Of a DNA stretch of 64,000 nucleotides, positions 1-11,807 are shown piece by piece. This DNA comes from Alteromonadaceae bacterium. Lineage in GTDB: Bacteria > Pseudomonadota > Gammaproteobacteria > Enterobacterales > Alteromonadaceae. Where the stretch lies: the NCBI GenBank assembly GCA_014872785.1, contig WKFJ01000040.1, forward strand, positions 1 through 64,000, given 5' to 3'. The first letter of the stretch is position 1, and each line of letters begins with the position of its first letter. The notes under the pieces were generated by a model that ran no database searches, had not been told where the DNA came from, and saw only the letters and a list, made by a program, of their open reading frames with translations. The translations under genes were made by a program, and so were the position numbers.

Positions 1-1
1 C

Positions 2-454
2 GATATTACTTATCTTCCGACCCATCAAGGTGAGTCCTATGTCAGCCTAGTGACAGATGCGTATTCTAGGAAAATCGTGGGTTACCATGTGGATGACAAT
101 TTGAAAACAGGATTGGTGAAAACCGCATTTGTGAAAGCCTTAAGGAAACGACTTCGCGAACACCCATTAATTCATCATTCTGATAGGGGTATTCAATACT
201 GCTCACATGAATATCAAGCGTTACATCAGAAATATGGCATTCAATGCTCGATGACCGATGGTTATGACTGCTATCAAAATGCGTTAGCCGAAAGAATCAA
301 TGGAATACTCAAAAATGAATATCTACTCACTAAACCTAACAATCTGGACGAGGCTAGGAAAATGGTAAAGGAGTCGGTTGATATCTATAATCAACGAAGG
401 CCGCATACGGCCTTAAAATACAAAACGCCCGATGAAATTCATCGGGCGTTTTAA
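2..454 (+). CDS. IS3-family transposase OrfB, C-terminal part
   Basis: This is the catalytic C-terminal half of an IS3-family OrfB transposase (rve integrase core). It is open to the left edge, so the start is off-window; the GTG at 50 is internal. The frame begins DITYLPT, carrying the first catalytic Asp. HHSDRGIQYCS carries the second Asp, and NALAERINGILKNEYL carries the Glu, so the DDE triad is complete. The tail YNQRRPHTALKYKTPDE is typical of IS3/IS150-like enzymes. OrfB is normally made as an OrfAB fusion by programmed -1 frameshifting, but orfA is not visible. No internal stop or frameshift is seen, so the copy could be active. Confidence 0.9.
   Translation, partial: DITYLPTHQGESYVSLVTDAYSRKIVGYHVDDNLKTGLVKTAFVKALRKRLREHPLIHHSDRGIQYCSHEYQALHQKYGIQCSMTDGYDCYQNALAERINGILKNEYLLTKPNNLDEARKMVKESVDIYNQRRPHTALKYKTPDEIHRAF
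422..452. terminator. Perfect hairpin inside the transposase 3' end, likely bidirectional terminator
   Basis: The 15-nt arms 422-436 and 438-452 are perfectly complementary around one central base. The stem core is CGCCCGATGAA, and A runs on one side and T runs on the other give a U tract in either direction. It encodes the last codons of the transposase (PDEIHRAF). It probably stops transcription leaving the IS, and on the minus strand also stops gyrB transcripts. Confidence 0.7.
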
Positions 455-498
455 TCAAAAAAGTGTCAACCTATACTAGGACGGGTCAGTTATATCTA

Positions 499-2928
<2,430 letters not shown>

Positions 2929-4053
2929 TTATTGGACCTCATTTATTTTCCCTTGTTCCACGTGAAACATAGATAGGGAGTTGAAAAGCGAATCAGTTTG
3001 ACCGGCTAGATCCGCATTATTACATGTAATTATACACTGAGTATTAAGTAAATTAATTAGCTTTATCGCAATTTTGAATGAGTTTGGGTCAAGTTCTGCA
3101 AAGAGATCATCAATTAAAAAAAGCACTTTTTGTTGTCTCACTTCGCTAACGTATTTTAAAACCGCAACCACCAAAGTTAGTGTTAATAGTTTAATCTGCC
3201 CTCTGCTTAGAGAGCTTTTTATTTGTCGTTTTTGATTGCGTACTTTTAAGTCTGATTTATGCGTACCTAAACTGGTACTTCCCAGAATCAAATCACGTTC
3301 AAGACTTTCACTCAATTCACCAAGAAGATCGTTTGATTTCCAACCTTTATAATATTCAAGATGGACATTTTTCGAGAATGCTAGAAACTCGAACTTTAAG
3401 TCATCGAACACTTTATTCAAATTGTTTAAATGATTCCGCCTTAAATCTTCTAAGTTATTTGCTACCGTTACCAATTCAGAAAGCCAAAAGCGATCTTGGT
3501 TGCCATCGTAAGCTGATTTAATTTTTAAGAGCTTATTTCTACTTTTGAGCAGCTTTCTATATTGTGCAATGTATTGGTTATAAATTGGTTGTTCCACGTG
3601 AAACATTAACCAATCAATTAGATTTCTTCTAAGACTTGGGTCTCCTTCAAGTAGATTTAAACTCACTGGAGAAAAATAATAACAAGGAAAAAGTAGTGCC
3701 AATGTAGAAGAATTGGAAACCGGTTTAGCTTCTATTTGAAGCATTTTTTTGTTTGGCTTTTCGAGCTTTAAAGAGACTGACGTTGTATCTTCGACACTAG
3801 TATTATTTTCTTGATTTAACTTGCTCTTAAATCTCGCCTCTAACAATGCAACCCTTTCGCTATTTTGAATGGCCTCGTTAGGAGTGTTAGTTCTAAAACT
3901 CTTTGCATTACATACAAAGAAAAGAGATTCCAAAAAAGAAGTTTTTCCTGAACCATTATCACCCAAAACGATGTTTGACTCTGGATGAAGAAAAACCACT
4001 TGTTGTTCTAAATTACGGAAGGCGCTAATCGAAATAGCCTTAACTAAGCACAT
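2929..4053 (-). CDS. recF: DNA replication and repair protein RecF
   Basis: SMC-like ATPase that helps load RecA at single-strand gaps with RecO and RecR. Walker A is GDNGSGKTS at residues 31-38, the ABC signature is SLSRGQ near 286 and Walker B is VLFLIDDLFAELD near 315. At 374 residues it is slightly longer than E. coli RecF (357). It lies 18 bp after dnaN and abuts gyrB. Two parS-like sites lie inside the gene and force the peptide MFHVEQ to appear twice, once in the middle and once near the C-terminus. The C-terminal copy lies beyond the conserved ATPase core, so the tail may be shaped by the DNA site rather than by protein function (inference). Confidence 0.96.
   Translation of the reverse strand: MCLVKAISISAFRNLEQQVVFLHPESNIVLGDNGSGKTSFLESLFFVCNAKSFRTNTPNEAIQNSERVALLEARFKSKLNQENNTSVEDTTSVSLKLEKPNKKMLQIEAKPVSNSSTLALLFPCYYFSPVSLNLLEGDPSLRRNLIDWLMFHVEQPIYNQYIAQYRKLLKSRNKLLKIKSAYDGNQDRFWLSELVTVANNLEDLRRNHLNNLNKVFDDLKFEFLAFSKNVHLEYYKGWKSNDLLGELSESLERDLILGSTSLGTHKSDLKVRNQKRQIKSSLSRGQIKLLTLTLVVAVLKYVSEVRQQKVLFLIDDLFAELDPNSFKIAIKLINLLNTQCIITCNNADLAGQTDSLFNSLSMFHVEQGKINEVQ
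2954..2969. promoter_or_regulatory. parS-like centromere site 1 (ParB binding)
   Basis: The 16-mer TGTTCCACGTGAAACA matches the widely conserved bacterial parS palindrome (TGTTYCACGTGRAACA type) and equals the Bacillus-type consensus as I recall it. It lies in the 3' end of recF. A matching parAB pair lies about 14 kb away at 16394-18106, and origin-proximal placement is typical of parS. Confidence 0.88.
3590..3605. promoter_or_regulatory. parS-like centromere site 2 (ParB binding)
   Basis: This is an identical copy of the 16-mer TGTTCCACGTGAAACA, 636 bp from site 1 and in the middle of recF. Two exact copies in one gene, both in the same frame, argue strongly against chance. Confidence 0.88.
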
Positions 4054-4071
4054 TAAGAGAACTTTTATTCT

Positions 4072-5175
4072 TTAAAGTCTCATTGGCATAACAACATACA
4101 AACTGTCTTCACTAGAACTTGCTTCTATGAGTGCACTACTATTGGAGTCGGCTAACGTGAGTTTTATTTTCTCATCGGAAATAGAATTCAATACATCAAT
4201 CATATAAGCAACATTAAAACCAATTTCGAGAGAGTCGCCTTCATAATCAACATCTATGATTTCTTCGGCCTCTTCTTGTTCAGGGTTATTTGCTGTAATG
4301 CGCAACTCACCGGAAGACAGGTCTAAGCGTATTCCTTTAAACTTTTCATTAGACAAAATAGACGCTCGACTAAATGCATCTTTTAATACTTCTCTATCCC
4401 CTATAATGATTTTATCACCATCGCGAGGAAGCACCCTTCTGTAATCAGGGAAGCGCCCATCGACAAGTTTACTAGTAAAGATGAACTCACTAGAAAACAG
4501 TCGTAAATGATTGGAACCTATTTGAATCTTGAGTGTTTTGTCTTCATCACTAATCAAACGCAAGATTTCCAAAACACCTTTACGGGGAATAATGACCTGC
4601 TTAGGAGGCAAATTTAAACTATCAGAAACAACCTTCGACAACGCCAATCGATGACCGTCTGTTGCCACCGTTCTGATTAAATTACCGTCGGTTTCAATTG
4701 ATAGACCATTTAGATAATAACGCACGTCTTGTTGTGCCATGGAGAAATGCGTGTTTTCAATCAGACTCTTAACGGTTGCCTGAGCAAGCTCAAATTCAAT
4801 CTCACCTTCCCAATCTTCTAAATTTGGAAAGTCGTCAGCGGATAAGGTTGAAAGAGAGTATTTACTTCTTCCTGATTTAATTACAGCTTTGTTACCTGAT
4901 ACTGAAAACTCGATTACGTTGTCGTCTCTTAAGCTACGTATTATATCGAACAGCTTTTTTGCAGGAACAGTGGTTTCGCCTTCTACAAACTCGCCTTCAA
5001 GTGAAAGACTAGAAATTAACTCCACTTCTAAGTCGGTACCGGTTAACCAAAGAGAACCATCATCTACTTTCAATAGAATATTTGAAAGAATCGGTAAAGT
5101 GTGGCGTCTTTCCACCGCACCAGTTACGAGTTGCAAAGGTTGTATTAATTTTTCTTTTGCGATCTGGAACTTCAT
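4072..5175 (-). CDS. dnaN: DNA polymerase III beta subunit (sliding clamp)
   Basis: Ring-forming processivity clamp that tethers polymerase III and other DNA enzymes to the template. It has 367 residues, as expected (E. coli 366). The N-terminus MKFQIAKEKLIQPLQLVTGA and the C-terminus SSSEDSLYVVMPMRL are characteristic, with three repeated clamp domains of about 120 residues between them. It sits 10 bp after dnaA and 18 bp before recF on the same strand, so the four genes form the classical initiation operon. Confidence 0.98.
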   Translation of the reverse strand: MKFQIAKEKLIQPLQLVTGAVERRHTLPILSNILLKVDDGSLWLTGTDLEVELISSLSLEGEFVEGETTVPAKKLFDIIRSLRDDNVIEFSVSGNKAVIKSGRSKYSLSTLSADDFPNLEDWEGEIEFELAQATVKSLIENTHFSMAQQDVRYYLNGLSIETDGNLIRTVATDGHRLALSKVVSDSLNLPPKQVIIPRKGVLEILRLISDEDKTLKIQIGSNHLRLFSSEFIFTSKLVDGRFPDYRRVLPRDGDKIIIGDREVLKDAFSRASILSNEKFKGIRLDLSSGELRITANNPEQEEAEEIIDVDYEGDSLEIGFNVAYMIDVLNSISDEKIKLTLADSNSSALIEASSSEDSLYVVMPMRL

Positions 5176-5185
5176 TTTATGCTCT

Positions 5186-6691
5186 TTACGATGATAGTGT
5201 TCTTATTAAGTTCTGGTAATCTTCTTTAATACTGTGGCTTTCTTCTTTTAGCTGCTGCACCTTTTTACACGCATGCAAAACAGTCGTGTGGTCTCTCCCA
5301 CTAAAAGCATCACCTATTTCAGGTAGACTGTGATTAGTTAACTCTTTTGCCAACGCCATTGCAATTTGACGAGGCCGAGCGACACTTCGACTGCGTCTCT
5401 TAGACAAAATGTCAGCTACCTTGATTTTGTAATACTCAGCAACAGTTTTTTGTATGTTATCTATGGTAACAAGCTTTTCTTGTAGAGCCAAAAGATCACT
5501 TAATGCTTCACGCACAAAATCGATTGTAATCGACCGTCCGGTAAAATTTGCATTAGCGATGACCCTATTTAGCGCCCCTTCGAGCTCTCGCACATTAGTA
5601 CGCAATCTTTTAGCAATGAAAAACGCGACCTCATTAGGAAGGTGTATGCGGTTCTCCATTGCTTTTTTCATCAAGATAGCAACTCGTGTTTCAAGCTCCG
5701 GTGGTTCTATTGCGATAGTAAGACCCCAACCAAACCTAGATTTTAACCGATCCTCTACCCCATCTATCTCCTTTGGATAAGTATCTGAAGTTAAGATGAT
5801 CTGTTTGTTATCCTCTAATAGGGCATTAAACGTGTGGAAGAACTCTTCTTGAGAGCGTTCTTTCTTGGCGAAAAATTGGATGTCATCAATTAACAGCGCA
5901 TCAACACTTCGATAATAGTTTTTAAACTCTTCAATCGCATTACTTTGTAATGCCTTAACCATATCCTGAACAAATCGCTCTGAATGCATGTAGACAACTT
6001 TAGCGTCTACCTTACCGTCCATTATGCCGTTGCCCACCGCATGCAACAAATGCGTTTTACCTAAACCCGTTCCACCATAGATGAACAATGGATTATATGA
6101 CCCGCCGGGATTGTCAGCTACTTGTTGAGCAGCTGCTCTTGCTAATTGGTTGCTCTTACCCTCAACAAAGTTGTCAAACTTATACGTTTTATTGATATTA
6201 CTTTTCTGAACACCAGGTGTTGGCGCATTCGCTTTTTTAGGCGGTGTTTGAATCGGAGTGGGACTATGTTGCGACATAGTGCTAGTGGCAACATTTGAAA
6301 ATTGTTCAATGGGGTTGTTCGCCGTCCCTGAAACGTTCGTTTTTAAATTTGCAACTGAGTGATTGAACTGCGAAGGCTGAGATATTGATGGACTCGGCTC
6401 GTATGAAACAACTTGTTGTGGTGGTATGACCGGAGTGTTAGGTTTTCGATTAGTTAGCAGGTCGAACTTAAGTACGATCTTTTGATTACTTACATACTCA
6501 CCAAGCAAACCTTCAATTTGAGTAATGTATTGCTCTCTTACCCAATCAAGAATAAAACGATTGGGCGCAAATAAAGTAATCTCACCACTATGAAATTCTG
6601 GGACAAGTGGACGAATCCACATCGAAAATTGCTCAGAAGTTAAGTCCGCCTGAAGTCTATCTAAACATTTGCTCCAAATATCAGCATTCAA
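5186..6691 (-). CDS. dnaA: Chromosomal replication initiator DnaA
   Basis: AAA+ initiator that binds DnaA boxes and melts oriC. Domain I is at residues 1-85 ([19 protein letters not shown]). A Pro/Ser/Thr/Gln-rich linker (about 100-165) is longer than in E. coli and accounts for the 501-residue length (E. coli 467). The AAA+ core has Walker [10 protein letters not shown] near 206 and Walker [10 protein letters not shown] near 268. Domain IV carries the DNA-binding signature [14 protein letters not shown] near 467. It is first in the operon and divergent from rpmH. Three DnaA boxes upstream suggest autoregulation. Confidence 0.98.
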   Translation of the reverse strand: MNADIWSKCLDRLQADLTSEQFSMWIRPLVPEFHSGEITLFAPNRFILDWVREQYITQIEGLLGEYVSNQKIVLKFDLLTNRKPNTPVIPPQQVVSYEPSPSISQPSQFNHSVANLKTNVSGTANNPIEQFSNVATSTMSQHSPTPIQTPPKKANAPTPGVQKSNINKTYKFDNFVEGKSNQLARAAAQQVADNPGGSYNPLFIYGGTGLGKTHLLHAVGNGIMDGKVDAKVVYMHSERFVQDMVKALQSNAIEEFKNYYRSVDALLIDDIQFFAKKERSQEEFFHTFNALLEDNKQIILTSDTYPKEIDGVEDRLKSRFGWGLTIAIEPPELETRVAILMKKAMENRIHLPNEVAFFIAKRLRTNVRELEGALNRVIANANFTGRSITIDFVREALSDLLALQEKLVTIDNIQKTVAEYYKIKVADILSKRRSRSVARPRQIAMALAKELTNHSLPEIGDAFSGRDHTTVLHACKKVQQLKEESHSIKEDYQNLIRTLSS

Positions 6692-7083
6692 GCCAACTAC
6701 CTCTTTTTTCTAATTCTTTTCTTGGGGGGTTGTGAATTATTACGCAACCTTGAACAAATGTATATTAGAAATCTTGATCCTGTTCATAATAATCGACAAA
6801 CCATTGTTTTAGTTTAAATTATTAACCATCTAACACCCAAGATATAAACATTACACCGCTACTCATTTTGGATAAACTGTGAACAAAAAATACACTTATC
6901 CACAACACCCTGTGTATAATTTGTGCATAATAAAAAAAGGAAAATTAGAATATTCGATTAATGCGCTGCAAAGGCCATTAACTATACAATTTTTATTGAC
7001 ATGCATACTTATCTATATATAATTTCGCGCTCCTTAAAAAGGCACTATGCTTTTACCTTTAATCAATTGCGGCAGGTATTAAA
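6692..7083. promoter_or_regulatory. dnaA-rpmH divergent spacer with DnaA box cluster
   Basis: This 392-bp AT-rich spacer has no gene. Three DnaA boxes lie within 35 bp: TTATCCACA at 6896-6904, then TGTGTATAA at 6911-6919 and TGTGCATAA at 6922-6930 on the opposite strand. The same spacer is the replication origin in Pseudomonas. Here the oriC-like region beside mnmG is the stronger origin candidate, so this cluster may instead autoregulate dnaA or act as a second origin. Confidence 0.8.
6996..7023 (+). promoter_or_regulatory. Consensus sigma-70 promoter for rpmH
   Basis: The -35 box TTGACA (6996-7001) and -10 box TATAAT (7018-7023) are both perfect, with a 16-bp spacer. A GC-rich discriminator (CGCGC) follows, as in growth-rate and stringently controlled ribosomal promoters. 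It lies about 60 bp upstream of rpmH. Confidence 0.85.
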
Positions 7084-7218
7084 ATGAAAAGAACTTTTCA
7101 ACCAAGTAATTTAAAGCGTAAACGTAGTCATGGTTTTCGTGCACGCATGGCAACAAAAAATGGCCGCAAAGTAATTGCAGCTCGCCGTGCGAAAGGCCGT
7201 GCTCGTTTATCAGCATAA
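7084..7218 (+). CDS. rpmH: 50S ribosomal protein L34
   Basis: A 44-residue basic ribosomal protein of the large subunit. It begins [19 protein letters not shown] and ends with an Arg/Lys-rich tail [11 protein letters not shown], matching the L34 family throughout. The ATG follows the spacer sequence GGCAGGTATTAAA. It is first in the rpmH-rnpA-yidD-yidC run and is driven by the strong promoter at 6996-7023. Identification rests on the translated sequence. Confidence 0.97.
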   Translation: MKRTFQPSNLKRKRSHGFRARMATKNGRKVIAARRAKGRARLSA

Positions 7219-7231
7219 ATAATGTATCAAA

Positions 7232-7591
7232 GTGGGTTCTGCGTCTTTCACCAAAGAGCAAAGGCTTTTAAAACCTGCCCACTTTGAATACGTTTTTCAA
7301 GATGCTACTCCAGCAGCTTCTCCTCATATTACCGTTCTCGCTAGACTCAATAGCAACAACTCTGCACCTAGACTTGGTATTACTATACCCAAGAAAAAAG
7401 TAAAGTTAGCAGTACAACGCAACAGAATAAAACGTCTTGTTCGCGAAAGCTTCCGTCTTTACGCCGACCAATTGCCAAATGCTGACATCATTGTTATCGG
7501 CAAATCGGGCATTGGTGACATGCAGAACAATCAAATAACGGATCTACTTGAAAAACAGTGGCGTAAGATAGTAAAGCGATGCAAAAGCTAG
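7232..7591 (+). CDS. rnpA: Ribonuclease P protein component
   Basis: Protein cofactor of RNase P, which removes tRNA 5' leaders. It has 119 residues, starts with GTG, and aligns with the E. coli protein from its first residues ([15 protein letters not shown]). The RNA-binding signature [13 protein letters not shown] is present near residue 69. It lies 13 bp after rpmH, and its 3' end overlaps yidD by 13 bp. This is the conserved bacterial order. Confidence 0.96.
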   Translation: MGSASFTKEQRLLKPAHFEYVFQDATPAASPHITVLARLNSNNSAPRLGITIPKKKVKLAVQRNRIKRLVRESFRLYADQLPNADIIVIGKSGIGDMQNNQITDLLEKQWRKIVKRCKS

Positions 7592-7812
7592 TCATTTACT
7601 TCATTAGAGGCTATCAAAAATTTATCTCGCCATTGTTAGGCAATAACTGTCGGTTTCACCCTACTTGTTCGAATTATGCTATCGAAGCAATTAAATGCCA
7701 TGGGGTAATAAAAGGCAGTTGGCTTAGTGCACAACGCATATTAAAATGCCACCCGTTGAATGAAGGTGGCTTTGACCCCATACCTAAACCCAAAACTAAA
7801 GATAAACATTAA
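7579..7812 (+). CDS. yidD: Membrane protein insertion efficiency factor YidD
   Basis: Small protein (77 residues) thought to help YidC-dependent membrane insertion. It contains the family motifs [23 protein letters not shown] and [15 protein letters not shown], with three conserved cysteines. An N-terminal amphipathic segment probably attaches it to the inner face of the membrane. It overlaps the end of rnpA by 13 bp and ends one base before the yidC start, which suggests translational coupling. Confidence 0.95.
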   Translation: MQKLVIYFIRGYQKFISPLLGNNCRFHPTCSNYAIEAIKCHGVIKGSWLSAQRILKCHPLNEGGFDPIPKPKTKDKH

Positions 7813-7813
7813 T

Positions 7814-9472
7814 ATGGAATCACAACGCAGTTTTTTAGTACTAGGATTACTCCTTGTATCATTTCTTTTGTGGCAAGAATGGCAACGCGATTACGGCCCA
7901 CAGCCAGTGCAACCAGTACAGGAAACTAGCGAAGCTCAAGCTGCTTCAGCTGATGTACCCAACGCAGTCTCATCTGCTGAAGTAAGTGCAGATGTACCTA
8001 ATCCAATTGCAATGCCAAGCGCACCTGTACAGGTTAACGGTACTAGTCAACTGATCCAGGTCACCACCGATACATTGCAATTAGCGATTAATTTAAGAGG
8101 TGGTGATGTTGTAGACGGTAAATTAATGCAGTACCCGATCAGTATTGACAGCGACATCCCGTTTGAAATGTTCAATGAAAATAGTGGTACCTTATACGTT
8201 GCACAAAGTGGTCTTATCGGTACCGACGGGCCAGATGGTTCAGCTAAGGGGCGTCCTGTCTATCAGACCACTTCGACGCAATTCGAAATGTCGGACGATA
8301 GTCTAGAAGTTCCACTTGAGTTGGAAACAGATGAATATCGTATTGTTAAGACGTTTACCTTTACGCGAGGTGAGCACAGTGTTGCCGTTACTTACGACAT
8401 TACCAACAAGACAGATCGTGCGCTTAGTCTGCAACAATATGCTCAACTAAAACAAACTGTCGCTGAAAGAGAAGGCAGCATGTTTATGCCAACTTACCGT
8501 GGCACGGCATATTCCACCAGTGACGAGCGCTATGAAAAATATCACTTCAGCGATATTGAAGACGAAGTGTTGCGCAGAACAACAACGGGTGGTTGGGTTG
8601 CCATGTTGGAACACTACTTCGTGTCGGCTTGGGTTCCACCGCAAACTGAAGTTAATAATATCTACACCCGCTTTATCGGCAATCAGTTCGCAATCATCGG
8701 TTTTACTGGTGAAGCACAGACTATACAGCCGCAATCATCAGGCCAATTGAGCTCTACACTTTATATGGGGCCGAAAAACCAAGACGCACTTGGCTCATTA
8801 GCCAAGAATTTAGAACACACTGTTGATTACGGTTTCCTTTTCTGGGTCGCTATTCCACTGTTCTCATTGCTAAGTTTGATACAAACATTGGTGATTAACT
8901 GGGGTCTAGCCATAGTGATCATCACCATCATCGTAAAAGGTTTGATGTACCCATTAACCAAGGCTCAATACGAGTCAATGGGTAAAATGCGTGCATTACA
9001 GCCAAAAATGCAAGCACTTAAAGACAAATATGGCGATGATCGCCAAAAGATGTCGCAAGGCATGATGGAACTGTACAAAAAAGAAAAAGTTAATCCAGCA
9101 GGCGGCTGCTTTCCATTATTACTGCAAATGCCAATCTTCCTTGCACTTTATTGGGTACTTTTGGAAAGTGTGGAATTAAGACACGCTGATTTTATATTTT
9201 GGATCAATGACCTGTCAGTTGCAGATCCATACTATGTACTGCCAATTTTAACTGGTGCCAGTATGTGGTTACTACAGAAGTTGAATCCTGTAACCGTGCA
9301 AGATCCAATGCAGCAAAAAATAATGCAGTGGATGCCTGTAGCAATGAGTGTGTTTTTCTTCTTCTTCCCTGCAGGTCTAGTTTTATATTGGTTGATCAGT
9401 AACGTGATAACCATCGTTCAAGCTAAGATGATCTACAGCAATATGGAAAAGAAGGGTATGAAAACCCACTAA
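7814..9472 (+). CDS. yidC: Membrane protein insertase YidC
   Basis: Inner-membrane insertase that works alone or with SecYEG. I chose the ATG at 7814 because it follows the yidD stop directly and gives the canonical N-terminus MESQRSFLVLGLLLVSFLLW with the first membrane segment. The upstream in-frame extension lies inside yidD. The product has 552 residues (E. coli 548). A periplasmic domain (about 60-330) is followed by the conserved core with five membrane segments, including NPAGGCFPLLLQMPIFLALY and the closing segment FPAGLVLYWLISN. Confidence 0.97.
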   Translation: MESQRSFLVLGLLLVSFLLWQEWQRDYGPQPVQPVQETSEAQAASADVPNAVSSAEVSADVPNPIAMPSAPVQVNGTSQLIQVTTDTLQLAINLRGGDVVDGKLMQYPISIDSDIPFEMFNENSGTLYVAQSGLIGTDGPDGSAKGRPVYQTTSTQFEMSDDSLEVPLELETDEYRIVKTFTFTRGEHSVAVTYDITNKTDRALSLQQYAQLKQTVAEREGSMFMPTYRGTAYSTSDERYEKYHFSDIEDEVLRRTTTGGWVAMLEHYFVSAWVPPQTEVNNIYTRFIGNQFAIIGFTGEAQTIQPQSSGQLSSTLYMGPKNQDALGSLAKNLEHTVDYGFLFWVAIPLFSLLSLIQTLVINWGLAIVIITIIVKGLMYPLTKAQYESMGKMRALQPKMQALKDKYGDDRQKMSQGMMELYKKEKVNPAGGCFPLLLQMPIFLALYWVLLESVELRHADFIFWINDLSVADPYYVLPILTGASMWLLQKLNPVTVQDPMQQKIMQWMPVAMSVFFFFFPAGLVLYWLISNVITIVQAKMIYSNMEKKGMKTH

Positions 9473-9501
9473 TCAAATAATTCAAAATACAGGAGAAAGA
9501 T

Positions 9502-9984
9502 ATGCCCTCTTTTGACATCGTTACTGAAATTGAAATGCCTGAGTTGCAAAATGCTGTCGATAACGCTAATCGCGAAATCACCACGCGTTTCGACTTCCGT
9601 GGCATAGAGGCATCTTTCTCACGCAATGAAAATGTGGTCACCTTAGAAGCCCAAGGTGACTTTCAGTTGCAACAAATGATGAGCATCCTTCGCGATAAAT
9701 GCGTAAAGCGAAGTATCGACACTAGCGGTATTGAAACTAAAGAAGTTCAAATCAGCGGCAAAACGCACAAACAAGATGCCGTATTTAAGCAAGGTATCGA
9801 CAAAGAAGTCGCGAAAAAGTTAGTAAAGTTAATTAAAGATTCCAAGATGAAAGTGCAAGCATCTATACAAGGGGATCAAGTGCGCGTTACCGGTAAAAAA
9901 CGGGACGATTTGCAACAGGCCATAGCCCAAATCAAACAAGCAGATTTAGGACAACCCTTCCAGTTTAATAACTTCCGCGATTAA
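9502..9984 (+). CDS. yajQ: YajQ-family nucleotide-binding protein
   Basis: A 160-residue YajQ/UPF0234 protein. It starts [20 protein letters not shown] and has the FDFRG motif, and ends [15 protein letters not shown], all hallmarks of the family. Some members bind cyclic di-GMP and act as regulators in other species; the role here is unknown. An AGGAG Shine-Dalgarno sequence precedes the ATG. Its position between yidC and mnmE is unusual, since these two are normally adjacent; the stop lies two bases before the mnmE start. Confidence 0.93.
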   Translation: MPSFDIVTEIEMPELQNAVDNANREITTRFDFRGIEASFSRNENVVTLEAQGDFQLQQMMSILRDKCVKRSIDTSGIETKEVQISGKTHKQDAVFKQGIDKEVAKKLVKLIKDSKMKVQASIQGDQVRVTGKKRDDLQQAIAQIKQADLGQPFQFNNFRD

Positions 9985-9986
9985 TC

Positions 9987-11354
9987 GTGTTCAGTTCGCA
10001 AGACACCATCGTTGCCCAAGCAACTCCGCCTGGAAAAGGTGGTGTCGGCATTATTCGTATTTCAGGAAAAAGCGCTGCAGTGGTTGCTACGCAACTACTC
10101 GGTTATTTACCCAAGCCGCGTCAAGCCGACTATTGCAATTTTAAAGACGTGCAAGGTCAAACACTTGATCAAGGCATAGCAATATACTTTAAAGCGCCCC
10201 ACTCTTTCACTGGCGAAGATGTGCTGGAACTACAAGCGCACGGCGGTCCGATAGTACTTAACTTATTACAAAAAGCGATCTTAGATATCAAAGGAACTCG
10301 ACTTGCAAAGCCGGGGGAATTTAGTGAGCGAGCATTTTTAAATGACAAACTCGATTTAGCCCAAGCCGAGGCTATTTCTGATTTGATTGAAGCCAGTTCT
10401 GAGCAAGCGGCAAAAAGCGCACTATTATCGCTTCAAGGTGGGTTTTCAAAACACATCGATGAACTACTTGAAAGCCTTATTCATCTTCGTATGTATGTAG
10501 AAGCTGCGATCGATTTTCCCGAAGAAGAAATAGACTTTTTAGCGGACGAAAAGTTAATAAACGATATCAAAAGCCTGCAATCGAAAGTGAAGCAAACCCT
10601 GGCGCAAACTAAACAAGGCAGCATCTTACGCGACGGTATGAAAGTCGTTATTGCAGGCAGACCTAATGCCGGTAAGTCGAGTCTATTGAATGCATTAGCG
10701 GGTAAAGAGTCCGCTATTGTTACAGACATTCCAGGCACTACTCGAGATGTACTCAAAGAACACATCCATCTTGATGGCATGCCACTTCATATTATTGACA
10801 CTGCGGGCCTAAGAGAGAGCACGGACAAAGTAGAGCAAATTGGAATAGACAGAGCATGGCAGGAAATACGTGACGCTGACCGAATATTAATGTTAGTAGA
10901 CTCAACCGAAACGTCAGAACAATCCCCTGAACAAATTTGGCCCGAGTTCTATCAACAATTACCGGAAAATATTCCCATCACTGTAGTAAGAAACAAATGT
11001 GATTTGTCCAACGAAGAGCCGGGCAAAATGGAACTGGACACATTCACTAAGATCCATCTCTCTGCTAAACAGGGTATTGGTGTGCCACTTTTAAAGCAGC
11101 ACCTGATTGAATCAATGGGCTATCAACAAACCGCAGAATCTCAATTTATCGCCAGAACGCGGCATGTCATTGCGCTAGAACAAACGCTAGCGCATATAGA
11201 TATAGGCTTTGAACAATTGCAAGATTTTGCCGCAGGTGAAATCCTCGCCGAAGAGCTCAGAATAGCGCAACAGTTTTTAAGTGAAATAACCGGTGCGTTT
11301 AGCTCAGACGATTTGTTGGGACGTATTTTTTCATCGTTTTGTATTGGTAAGTAA
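9987..11354 (+). CDS. mnmE: tRNA-5-carboxymethylaminomethyluridine GTPase MnmE
   Basis: GTPase that with MnmG modifies the wobble uridine of several tRNAs. It has 455 residues and a GTG start two bases after yajQ. The N-terminal tetrahydrofolate-binding domain begins [20 protein letters not shown]. The G domain has G1 GRPNAGKSS near 221, G3 DTAGLRE and G4 NKCDL. The C-terminus FCIGK carries the conserved functional cysteine. Its partner mnmG lies on the other side of the mioC-dnaT-dnaC-oriC block. Confidence 0.97.
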   Translation: MFSSQDTIVAQATPPGKGGVGIIRISGKSAAVVATQLLGYLPKPRQADYCNFKDVQGQTLDQGIAIYFKAPHSFTGEDVLELQAHGGPIVLNLLQKAILDIKGTRLAKPGEFSERAFLNDKLDLAQAEAISDLIEASSEQAAKSALLSLQGGFSKHIDELLESLIHLRMYVEAAIDFPEEEIDFLADEKLINDIKSLQSKVKQTLAQTKQGSILRDGMKVVIAGRPNAGKSSLLNALAGKESAIVTDIPGTTRDVLKEHIHLDGMPLHIIDTAGLRESTDKVEQIGIDRAWQEIRDADRILMLVDSTETSEQSPEQIWPEFYQQLPENIPITVVRNKCDLSNEEPGKMELDTFTKIHLSAKQGIGVPLLKQHLIESMGYQQTAESQFIARTRHVIALEQTLAHIDIGFEQLQDFAAGEILAEELRIAQQFLSEITGAFSSDDLLGRIFSSFCIGK

Positions 11355-11371
11355 ACGAGAGCAACTCCTGA

Positions 11372-11800
11372 ATGACTAAAGTTGAAATAATTGTGGGCTC
11401 AATGCTAGGCGCTAGCGAATATGTCGCCGATACTATTGCGGCGCATTTTTCAGAACAGGGATGGCTTACGGAAATCCATTTGGAGCCAAACTTAGCAGAT
11501 ATTCCAGCATCCAATCTCTGGTTTATCTGCAGCTCTACACATGGCGCTGGCGATTTCCCCGACAATATTCAACCATTTGCAGAACAATTAAAAAGCGCAT
11601 CATTGAACAACACAGAGTTTTATCTGATAGGGCTCGGAGACACCAGTTACGATACCTTTTGTGAAGCGGGTAAAAACCTTTCTGAGTTAATGCAAAAAGC
11701 TGGAGCTAAAGCACTTTTAGCCCCTCTATACATAGATGTTCTCGAACATCCCGTTCCAGAAGATTATGCGTTAGAATGGATGCAAGAAAACATTTCCTAG
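11372..11800 (+). CDS. mioC: Flavodoxin-like protein MioC
   Basis: Short-chain flavodoxin (142 residues). The FMN-binding elements GSMLGASEYVAD near residue 10 and SSTHGAGDFPDNI near 52 match E. coli MioC (GSTLGGAEYVAE, SSTHGAGDIPDN), as does the third loop IGLGDTSYDTFC. In E. coli mioC is next to oriC and its transcription enters the origin. Here two helicase-loader genes lie between mioC and oriC. It is 17 bp after mnmE and 7 bp before dnaT. Confidence 0.93.
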   Translation: MTKVEIIVGSMLGASEYVADTIAAHFSEQGWLTEIHLEPNLADIPASNLWFICSSTHGAGDFPDNIQPFAEQLKSASLNNTEFYLIGLGDTSYDTFCEAGKNLSELMQKAGAKALLAPLYIDVLEHPVPEDYALEWMQENIS

Positions 11801-11807
11801 AAATATC

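Larger units (their letters stand above)
1..488 (+). mobile_element. Right part of an IS3-family insertion sequence
   Basis: The element enters from the left edge and ends just before gyrB. It is recognised by a DDE transposase reading frame followed by a terminal sequence whose last bases read CTAGGACGGGTCA at 476-488, which looks like an IS3-type terminal repeat ending in TGACCC on the other strand. The left end, orfA and the target duplication lie outside the window. The last base of the element sits about 10 bp from the gyrB stop codon, so it inserted in the gyrB 3' spacer. The exact outer end is inferred. Confidence 0.75.
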
